Under the pieces are notes generated by a model. The model made no database searches, had not been told where the DNA came from, and was given only the letters and a program-made list of their open reading frames with translations. A DNA stretch of 64,000 nt, from the NCBI RefSeq assembly GCF_001039355.2, contig NW_019775684.1:64001-128000 (forward strand). The letters run 5' to 3'. Numbering within the stretch: position 1 is the first letter of the stretch; every line of letters begins with the position of its first letter. Source of the DNA: Lingula anatina. Lineage: Eukaryota; Brachiopoda; Lingulata; Lingulida; Lingulidae. Of this stretch, positions 29,301 through 41,000 are shown piece after piece. The translations under genes and the position numbers were made by a program.

Positions 29301-32300
29301 CTTTCTAGGACAAGTAAGCACAGGGTATATATAATATAAACTGCATCTATTCCATAATGAAGGGTATTCTATTCTGCTCTACACAGTGCTATAGCTCTTA
29401 CATGTTCCCCTTCACTTCCCATATCCTCTAAAACCATGGAGTCATCCTCCTGCCGTTTCTGATAATACACCTTGACGCGGCAAACAAAGAGGCAGAAGTC
29501 ATAGCAAATACAAGAATGCACACACACACATACACTGCAACCCTCAAAACTCAAAACGAAATGGAAATGAAAATAAAATGCAAAGCCAAATAAAATCTAA
29601 ATCAAACAGAACTGCTTATACACTTAGGGAAGTGTTTTAAAATAAGAGGGGGTTTTATGAATGTGTTTTGAAATGATATTCCTCAAAAGGTCCGACAACT
29701 GACATAAAGTGTAAAGGAATTCTTTGATAAAAAACAAACATGTCACAAGAAAAAAAATCCATAAATAAAAACAAGGGGTACAAAAATGGCAAAAACTAAA
29801 TTGAAAAAATACCAGCTAATTCCAAACTGCCTACCATATCCTACAAGTCACCATGATAGAATAAAAGCAGCAAATTAATTTGCAATTTACCATACAGTGA
29901 TATCACTAAAATAATATTAACTGCTTAATATAAGTACACAAATTATATTATCCACTCTTTTCTTGTGATAAAAAATGCAGAACTTGTCTTCAAAAGATTA
30001 TCCTAGAATCTCAAAAATGGTACAAATAGCTTACTTGATATTTCTGCAGCTGTTGCTTCTTTTCCTCCAGTGTGGACTGTGGACCAAACTCCTTCAATTT
30101 TCTCTCCATATCCTTGAGCCAGTGAGAGAGGTGGTCATACTGTTCTTCATATCGTACCCACATTTGAACAGCATCCTCCAGGCGGATCTGAAAATATCAC
30201 GATTAGATTTGGTCAAAAGTACATGTTGTCATCACCCATCACCATCAGATTATCTGAATTACTTCATCACAAATATCACTGCCATTTCACTTATCTCATT
30301 CTTATTCTTCATTACTTCACTACTGTCATCAACATCATCATCATTATTATAAGAATCACTGTTTTGCAGAATTTGCTGACTGTTGCTTTAATTTCAAGTG
30401 TCAAGTGACCACACACACACACACAAACAGACGCAGGCACACATGCATGCATGCACGCACACACACACACACAGACACACACACACACACACACACGCAC
30501 ACACACACGCACACACACACACACACAAAAAAACTTCTTACCTTGGCATCCATAGTGCTGTTTATCAGTTTCTCCCAGTCCAGCTTGAGAGCGTCTATCT
30601 GTTGCTGAACCTCCTGTTGTCCAGCGTGGCCAGAACTGGCCATTGTCTTGTCAGCACTGGTCCTACAGGCCTGAAGTTTGGCTTCACACTCAGACATTGA
30701 GGCAGTCAAGTCCTGCAATTTTTATTCATTTTCGTTATAAGAAAAGCCTTTGAAAAGAGGAAAGCTTATGGAATAGGTGGATATTATGTAAATTGTAATT
30801 TTTATCAATATGGGATATGCTAAAGTAATATGCTTATTCATATCAAAAAAATTTTTACACAAACATAATAAATATATAAATAAAATAGTGGTACAATGGA
30901 AAAATGAGATTTTACAAGATAAACATCATGCATAACCATTCTATATCAAATATATAAGCAGTGAGTGATATTTGTAAAATTTGATCACAACAAAAATAAA
31001 ATTGCAAGCTATACAGTACAAAAAATTCATTCATTTAAGCTACAAATTATCTTGTGCAATTACCTGCAGTCTGTCCAGTTTACTCTGAAGCGTGTGTTTA
31101 TCCCCAATGACGTCTGCACACATGGCAAGCCTGTCCTTCATCAGACTCAAGCTGTCACATGCTGCCTGGTGAGCATCCTCAAACTGCTGGTGATCATCTA
31201 CCGTCTGCTGTGCCTTCTGCAACTGGGTCTGCAAAAAAGATCCCATTACTCCGGCTAAGAGAAACATAGCTCTGTTGTTGCCATTTAAATCAATGAAGTT
31301 ATGAATGAAATGTACACCTTATTGGGCGTATTTGCAGAGAGTGATAACAGAATCCTCGACATTGTAAAAGGCGCTGATACACTCATCTTTTAAAAATCAA
31401 TTTTAAAACTGCAGCACCGATGGAATGTGACCTAAATGTTTAGCTACAAGGGGGTATTCCTTTATCTTTACTTGTTTAAACTTTGGAAACGCATGATACT
31501 CCGTATCTTAGCAACAGAGGGTACTGTCAACATTCAATGTGTTCTTACACTATTAATGATGTGTTTTACTCTATATCTTAAACTATAAATTCATATTCTA
31601 TGTTTCCTATTACATAAATACAGTGCAGCTCTTATCAATTTCACAGTAAATTATATGGAAAAAGTCATATAAATCAGCTACATTACAATCTGTGTCAATA
31701 AAATAGTATTTATTTAAATCTGACAAAAAAATCCATCAAAGAAGTTTTTGGTAAAAAAGTTAATTGCCATATATTTGCATGTTTCAACCCTTCATTAAAA
31801 GGCCTTGACCAAATAACCAATTTTTTGGTCATTTTATATAAGAAAGAATAAAAAAACATTTCAACATAAAAAAGACTCTTAGTGCTTATTATTGATGGAT
31901 CAGTTTTCTTTAGTATAAAAGTCAGAAAATATGGCCTGGAGTCCAGGGGACCACCTACGCCAATGATATTTTTGGCTCCCAAAAAGTCAGAAATCTCCCA
32001 ACAGTCAAAAAAATCTCACCCCTGATAAATAAATATACATCAGGCCCCAGTTTTACAAAAAAAAACCTTAAGTCAATTCCCTGGCTTAGGATTCCTTGGC
32101 CAGTTTTACAAAAAACCTAAAGTCAGTTCCCTGACTAGGATTTCCATAAGAGTGCTGCTACACTGCTCCTGATTGGGTAAGATGTGCCCATGTGACCATG
32201 TAACCTTGGTAATTCAGTTTTTTAGTTAAATCTCACCTTGACTCTGGTGACCAGGGACTGGTACCTGTCCTGTGTGTCTGTGATGAACCTCTCCACCTCG

Positions 32301-33893
32301 GGGTTACCACTGCTGTGGACCACAACATGGGCCTTCTGAACCACTGTCTCTATCACACGCTGGTGGGCACTGACATCTTGCTGAAGAGTCTAAAATTAAA
32401 TAACACAGTGTAAACTGCAGCATTAAATGGGTAATAAGTAAATATGAATGTTACAGATTCATTAATTAAATTCATTTTGAACTGTAATAAATACCCCTCA
32501 TCGTGTTAACTCTCTCTATTTAATTATAACCCCTCATCGTGTTAACCGTCTCTATTTAATTATAACATTTTTATAATTTTAAGTTTTTTTTTCTTTTTTT
32601 ACTTCACATTTTTTTTATCTCACCTTATGATGCTGCAGCTGTCCTCTCTTTTCATGCAGTGTGTTCTTCACTTCAGTATCCATGGCAACAGCCATTTCGG
32701 CTTCAACAAGCCACTTCTGTATCTGCTGCCGACTCTCGCTGAAGGAAGACCACTGCATCAAGACAGTCTCAAACTTATGCTGAGCATCACTAATGGCTGT
32801 GAAGAGATGGTCCCAGTCCTCTTTGGCATCTCGAACCTGCTGTCGTATTTTCTCACGTCCTGCAGCAGCGGTGTCTTTGTACAGCTTGTCTGCAGACTCA
32901 CTGAGGGCATTCAACTTCATGAGACCTTCTTCTCTCTCAGCCGTTATTTCCTTGAAATATATCAGATGAAAACCATAAATTACCTGAAGTACTATAAGAT
33001 AACCATTGCTTTCTGCAAAACAATAAATGTGCATATTCTAAAAACTAAAATATTAATTTGAAAAAGATATCAAAGCAAATCTTTGGTCTATGAGAAGTGC
33101 ATTTCAACATCCAAACTGAGAGAATATCACTTATTTCAAATGTACCACACACAGAACTCATTTTACTTTGAGGTTTACCTGAAGTACAGCCTTCCTCTCT
33201 TCCAGTTCACCTTTGTCTCCAGATGTATCCACATTGCTGTTCATTCTGTCTTTAGCAGCATTCACCCAGTCAACAAAGTCAATTAGCTTTCCCTCGTAAT
33301 CCTGGTGATCCGATACCATATGATCCCACTTCTCAATAAGACCCTTAATTAAAGCAATATTTGGAGATAAAAATGTGGTTTTAAAGTCAATGTTATTACA
33401 ATCAAAATGACGTTATTCTTTTTTTGCAGGGGGGCTCTGTCATTAGATATTAGATAATTTCCCTGCAAAGGTGATAAACACATTATAAATGGAACCACTA
33501 ATAATATCTCGATAAGTACACTGTGTCCTATCAATCAAATGAATATGTTTGAAAAGAAAAACAAAGAAGATTCATTCAAAAATCTGAATCTACTTACTCT
33601 GATAGTAGAACCCAGATTGTTATATCTGGTGGTAACCTGAGTAATGTTAGTGTGTATTCTGCCATCACTGCTGACTTGCATCAGTGACTGGCAGTTGTCA
33701 CCAAATTCTTGAATCTCTGACTGAAACCCATCAACATCACGACTGAGAACCTGAAAATCAAATTAAATACATGTAGTGAAGAAGAAAAAAAGAAGAAAAG
33801 TTTTTATAGGTATATATACTTGAAGGAATCACTGGAAGTCTCAAAAAAGCTTTTATCATCAACCCACAGAAAGAAATAACTGAGAGAGAGAGA

Positions 33894-33932
<39 letters not shown>

Positions 33933-35025
33933 TGGTTCAAATACTGTAAAGAAATTCAGAGTGAAGAAACATTTGTAACTGTAATCTCTATGGGATAATT
34001 CTACTGACCTGCAGTTCTTCCAAATGGGTCTCTTTTTCCACCAGGGTGGCTTTGAGTTCCTGTTGTTTGACCTGACCCTCCTTCTCCTTTAACCAATGCA
34101 TGATGTCCTTGAGTGCATCCTCGTGTTCTTCCCACTGTAGCACAATACTCTCTAATTCTCCCTGAGTTCGTGTTAACTGAGAAGTATATGTGGCCCAGTC
34201 AGCACTCAAAGTATCCAGGTCACATCGGACCTTCTCTTTACCAGTAGAAGAGGTATTGGTCAGTGTTTTTTCTGCATATTGGCGAGTATCTACAAGCTTA
34301 ATCTCTCCTTCAGATCTGTGGCGATTCAAGTCCTAGAAAGCACAAGTTTTCATCTATAGTGTACTATTGGAAACAAAAACAGAAATAAACTGATATATTT
34401 CTTTAGAAACTTATACAAGTCTTTGACATATTCCAAATTTTTTAATTGCTACACATAATTTTAGAGCCATTGACTTCTTTTGTAACTCCTTAGTGAACAC
34501 AGCCCACTATGACACTGTACCAGATATGTGAATAACTTCATCTTCTCCACAGTTTAACTTTCATCAGATAATACAAATCTTTTTAAAATCTAAAATCACC
34601 TACCTCCATCTTGTCCAGTTTACTCCTGATGGCATGCTTATCCCCACTGAGATCTGAGCACCTTGCCAGCTTGTCCTCCATTGAATTCAGCCAGGACTGG
34701 AGCTCTTGGAACGAGTCACTATACACCTGGTGGTCCCTCAAATGTTGCTCAAACTTGTGAAGGTTTTCAGTGCAATGCTGCATCAGTTTCTGGTACTGAG
34801 ATTTCAGTTCTGGCACCTGGTGGGTCAGCTGGTGTCCAGACTGACTGAGACGGTAAGCCTTGTCTTCCAGATTGTCCAGCAGACGGCGGTGAGATTCGAT
34901 GTCCTGTTGCAAGATCTGAAAGAGATTAAGATATATGACTTGGTGTTGGCATAGGCATGTTATATTTGCTCAGGGTGCAGTTTCTAAGCATAGAATATGT
35001 ATGTGAGGAATAATGAATTGCACTC

Positions 35026-35082
<57 letters not shown>

Positions 35083-38000
35083 ATAATACTAACATCTTCA
35101 GATATGTGCAAGATCTGAGCACATGGAACCCCAGATATCTGATTTACCTTTTGATTTTGCACTTGAACCTTTTTCTCTTGGAGGGTAGCCTTCAGCTCAT
35201 TCTCTTTCCTCACTTTATTTTCAGTCTCAGTCAGCCATTTTTGAGTATCTTCATAATTCTCAATGAAGGAGAACCACTGACCAAGACTGGTTTCTAGCTG
35301 ATGCTGGGTTTCTGACAGTTTGTCACTCAATGTGTCCCAGCCATCTCTCAGAGTTCTAGAAAGAAAACACACAAACTGTATTCTTATTTGCTTAATCATA
35401 CAAGATGAAATTTTCACAAAAATCTCCTTTTTAATATGAAAACCTCTTATATCTACAGATTTTGAATAATGATATGTCTGGGTTCCAGCTTTTAATAATC
35501 TATGTAAACTAATGCTTAATTGGTCCAATCTTTATTATGTATACAGCTAATCCTCACCTTAGTTCCTGCCTGACCACCTCCCTACCAACAGGGGCAGTGG
35601 AGAGCTGTAACCTCTCTCCACTCTCCAGAGTCTGGTGGAGGATGTTAGAACTCTGATCCTTTTCCAACATCAGCTCCTGGAATAAGAATGTGCATTAATC
35701 TTTATATGACACTGACTGCAATCAAAATACAATTTGGTTTAAAATGACCAGTGACTGGGAGGTCCCTAAACTAAATGCTAGACAAGACCTTTGACAGATT
35801 GAAATAGATTTTTAAATTATGTTTATAACTCTTGTATTTCCTATGCTGAATGGTTAGAATGCAGTTTCAATTAACTATTTACAGTACAACAAGCTATCAT
35901 CACCACTGTTGTTAAGTAGCAGGAAAAATGTTGAGAAATAATTTAATCTTATTCCTTTTATGACCTGAAGTACATTTTTTTCATCAAACACTGACTGCAA
36001 AATATGAACTGTACCTGAACAGCAGCAAGGCGTCCTTCAATGGCTGCTTTGTCCCCACTGAAGTCTGCACACTTCTCCAGTTCCCGTCTCAGCTCTCCCA
36101 TCCACTGGGTACAGGAGGAGAATTTCTCAGAGTACTGCTGGTGTTCTCTTACATGGTCCTCCCACTGCACTACCAAGTCCTGGAGTAGGTAATAAGTAAA
36201 TATATTTTAAACTCTTTAAAATCATCCATATGAAGCACTTCAAGATCATTCTAAATTAACAACATGTATTTCCAGATTTTTTAATATGATGGAAGAAGAG
36301 AAAGTCACATTCTGATCCAAACTTCTTACTTTGAATTCTTATTAAACTCAGCTTTGAATATAAATATGTGTGAATAACTTGGAAGTTTAAGCACATGGGG
36401 ATGATTCTATGACATACCTTAACATGGCTCTTGAGTGCCTGGTATCTGGTGGTCAGCTGTGTGGTCACGCTAGACACTTTGGGGTCACTGCTGGCCAGTT
36501 TCTGGGCTTTGTGACCCAAGTTGTCAATTGATGTCTGCTTGTCTGAAACTTCTTTGTTCAAAGCCTACATATGCAAATGAAAATACACAAATTATTCACT
36601 TTTATATCAGGTCATATAGTGGCTATAAAAAAATACTTGCAAGATCTAATAAGGTAACCTTAGTAACCTTAAAGTGTTACACTTCCATAATTTTCTGCCA
36701 TTTTCCCCATCTTGTAAAAAACAACAAATACCCCTTTTAAACTTCTTAAAATTTAAACCAAGATCATCTTTAAAATATGTCGATAATTATACACTACCTT
36801 CAAGTTTTCAAGGTAGACCGTCTTGTCAGGTAAAGTGGCCTTGAGGTCGTTATCCTTCAACTTCAGCTCCGTTTCTCTGACCCACTTACTGAGGCTGTTG
36901 AAGACATGCTCATAGTCTTCCCAGGAATGAATAGCAGTTTGAAGGTTGGCTTTAATATCTGCTGCCTTGCTGTGGGTCTGATCCCAGGTGTCCTGCAAGG
37001 TCTGGAGTTCGGCCTGGATGACCGCTTGACCCTCTGGGGCAGTGTGGGGAATCACTTTTTCCGCCAGGCTCCTGGCAACATTAAGCTTGGTCTGGCCTTC
37101 GTGTTTAGTTGACATGATTTCCTGTAGGGAAACAGTAAAATTATCATGATGAAAGAAATTTGAATCAAATGGATCGATGATGGTAAGTCTTAAAATTCAA
37201 CTTTGTGTTTCATAAATGGAAGTTTTAGAGGTCTAGAGTGTGGATGAGATTACTCATGATGAAAAGTCTTAAAAATAATTGAATTTATTCACATGCTAAT
37301 TCAAATATTTTAAGCAAGATTAAATATATCAGTTAAAACAAAGCTTAATTTCTGAAATGAAGTTTAATTTACATTGATCAGCCAAAGTATATACATTTAC
37401 ATAAATAGTTCTATAGATAACATCACTTTAGATGCCAAATCTACATGTGTCCTAACACTGACCATCTGTCTGTCCAGCCTGTTGACCAGTGTCTGTCTGT
37501 CCCCGGTGGTGTCTGAGCAGACCTTCAGCTTCTCTTGGGTCACCTGCAACCACTCCAGACACTGTTGGTAGGCCTCCTGGAACTGCTGGTGCTCCTCAGA
37601 AAACTGACCACTCTTCATTACATGCTCCTATAAATTGAGTACATACAGGATATTAGAATATACAATATATCATATATAAAAAGGGTCAAAATATTGAACT
37701 ATGAAAAGAGAATGACTTGTAAATTACAGAATTAATAAATCCAAGTGTACTGGATATCCACAGATTGCATACTGAAATGAATTACTCCACACATATTTTC
37801 CACAATTCTTAAAATTGTAAAAACAGCCTTATCATTTAATAATAAACTAATAAATAATAAAGGCATGAGTTTTTTTTCCTTTCGTGATCTTCATCTTTCT
37901 ACTGAAAAGCTTAAATCTATGACCTAGCTTATATGAAGAAAAAATATCATTATGAGCATAACTGACCTTGGCTGTCAAGCAGAGATTTCTGTATCTGGAC

Positions 38001-41000
38001 TTGAGCTTGTCCATCTTGCCGTGGACACTGGGGGAGGCCAACACTTGAGCCCTCTCGCCCACATTCTCCAGCAGACCCTGGTGAGACATCACTTCTTGAC
38101 AAACACCCTGTGATACAAGAGAAAACAGCAAAATTAAGTTACCATTTGGTAATACATTTTAAAGAACCATTCAGCCAACCATGAGGTGATAAAATGAATA
38201 AAATGGGTAGAAATGTACCCCATCCTAAAAGTAAAGCACAGAGGGCACCAGTAGTCTCATCTTAGGCTATCACATCAACAAGCATACAGAAACATGCTGA
38301 ATAGATACTGCTGGCCATCAATTTAAGCCTTTGGCTAAAGTTTAAGATTTTATCACATGCAGACTTTCATTATGCAAACTGCAAAAATTCAGGAAAATAC
38401 AAACTGACATATCATTTAGTAAACCTACTTTGTAATGCTGAGCCAAGGCCTTCTTCTCTTGCAGCGTGGACTTCAGCTCCACATCCTCTCCGACCTGCTG
38501 CTCCATCTCAGCCACCCATTCTTTTAAGTGGTCATGGCTTTCATCGTAAGATTGCCACTGCATTAGGCGCATCTCTAAAGAATTCTGTGCGTGTGTCAGA
38601 TTGTTACAGTACTTCTCCCACATTTCTCGTAGGGCTCGCACCTCGTGGCGGATCGCCTCGCGCCCCTCAACTGCTGTGTGTGGGTGAAGCTTGTCCCCTG
38701 CCGTCAGACACGAGTTAAACTTATCTGCACCTTCTTCTTTACTGTTGGCCAACTCCTGTAAATAATAACCATTTTTATCTTACTGCTCCACATTTTTTCT
38801 ACAGTTAATATTGTTTAGTATTCTTTGAGTACTAAGGCCTATAGAAATGAGCAAACAAATGAAGATTTAATCAGTTTTCACACTGACAAGATTCAACATA
38901 AACCTTAAACCTTCTTTGCCTATACCCAGTATTCCCTAACAAAAAAAGATTAGACAAGTGTCAAAGATCAGCTAAGCACACGTCATATAACTTATTACTG
39001 TGACAGTAACAAGTTTCACACCTCCGCCTACCTATAGCAGGTATTCCACCAATTAGACAATTAAGTGATCACTTTGACGGGTAGTTTAGATAGCAATCTG
39101 ATGTGACTCATTTGGCCAATTTATTTCAACTGCATAGACAAGTAATGTAACATTGCCTTGTCATTAATTAAGTGACAAATAAAGGCCCATCTCTTTTCAA
39201 AAGGTGACAGTGGGTAAATGTAAGTGTAAAATGTTAGCATTTAACAATGTTAACATTTAACATAGCAGATAACAAGAAAAATCGATATAAATAATAGTTG
39301 TAATCTACATAACATACTTTCATGATTAAAAGAAAATAATCTAGGTGGCAATTTATACTTTGAAAATTATAAAATATCAAGACAAAACCATGTATTCGCA
39401 ATATCAGAGTCACTAGGTATTAGATTAGAATTATCTCATATACATCACCCTCTCTCATTAATCTTCTCTCACACACATGTACCTTACTTGAACAACTATA
39501 TGATACTTATTATAGTATAGTATTACATGATTTTTAAAGCATGATGTATATAAATGAAACCATACCTTGACTTCTGCCAGCCTGGCCTGAATCTCTTCCT
39601 TGTCCCCAGCCGTGTCGGACACATCCTGCAGTCTCTTCGAGGCAGCCTCTAGCCAGCCCACACTGAGGGAGTACTTCTTCTGGAAGTCCTCATGGTCCTG
39701 GACACTGGTCTCACATGTCTCTACCTGGTCCTGTTTGAATGTGAATAAAAAAGTTTGTTTCAAGAGTTAAGTGTCTGTTGAGAGAGCATATTTATAATTT
39801 AATTACTTATATTAGTATAGAATAATTTCATTATGTGATTTCACTATGGGAATTTTGTGTGCGATTTTATGTATGTACTCTTTTTTTTGTCTTTCATCCC
39901 TGTGGTGAGAATAAACAAATAAATAAATAAATAAATAAATGTGTTTCTGAGTGTCTATTTATGATGTTATGTGGTTTGGAAAATTGAAAATGTGATATAA
40001 TGTATATTTTAAGACAATTTAAATATAAATTTTATCACATTATCATTAAAATATATATTATATCACATTTACAAGTTTCTATTTTTAGAGCAGCACAGGG
40101 TAGAAAAGGGAGTGGTCTTACATCATTTCATATAAAAAATGACAAAGGAAGCATTTTTCCGGCAACAGCCGACAATTAAGTTTAAAAATGCAAAATTGCA
40201 TAACACATAAGTGAGATATTCAAGGCTATGACTAAAGCCACCCGTTATTCAGGTAGGGTCCATTAAGGGATAAAGCAGGTCACATTTCCTAGAGCCAGCC
40301 ACTCCAGTACTGTTGGAGTGCACAGGGTGGCATTTATGCTAAAAGAAAGGGTTCTGCATATACCAAGAGGCACTGAAGTACATATCTCACTTGTGTGGAG
40401 TCACCTTGTGCTGTAACCCCAGTCATCTCACAGCAGAGCCTCATGGAATCAACAATAATAGGCTACATTGTCGTAATGTATAAAAATGCCTCGGACACGG
40501 AGAAAGGCCTGAATGTGTACATGATAATTTTAATTATTTTTTTAAATTTGTGTTTACTTTATTTCTAAGTTTCTTAATTCAATTTCTCAGATTCGAGTAG
40601 AAGAAAGACCAGCAAACTTGTGTGTATGTTTCACAACTAGTTTATTAAAGAGCAGTAACTTGAAATCATACATTTTCTTTTAATAACTAGTTCTGTTGGA
40701 ATAACTGTGATCAGGAAATACAAGTTTTGGCACAGATATCTATAGTTATTTCTTTTCAATGCTTTAGATTTGACATATTTTCCATAACTGTTAAGGATTC
40801 TCCTTTTAGCTCTAGACTTGGATGCAACTGTCTCTTTATGATCCACTCTCATCACGAGACTTGAATGCAATTGTCTTTTTGTGATACACTTTATAACTGT
40901 GATCAGGAAATACACGTTTTGGCATATCATATTCATTTTCCATAGTCATTACTTTTCAATGCTTCAATATGCTGTAACTGTTAAGGATTCTCCTTCTAGC

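Noticed and set aside
30312-30700. Plus- and minus-strand ORFs of THTH or VCVC runs
   Set aside because: Translations of the (CA)n microsatellite; only 30712-30542 on the minus strand is a real exon.
31710-31982. 90-codon minus-strand ORF
   Set aside because: Overlaps a MITE-like repeat, has no splice context that fits the gene and no recognisable domain.
23297-35079. CRISPR-like array interpretation of regularly recurring exons
   Set aside because: The periodic units are kilobase-scale exon modules of a eukaryotic gene, not short repeats with unique spacers.
35013-35297. Plus-strand ORF beginning with an RERERE run
   Set aside because: Translation of the (GA)n microsatellite plus antisense of exon 47.
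40637-40936. 99-codon minus-strand ORF downstream of the nested gene
   Set aside because: It is a read-through of the ~195-base tandem repeat (the phrase YFLITVI recurs with the repeat period); one repeat period (200) is not a multiple of three, so the frame is not maintained.
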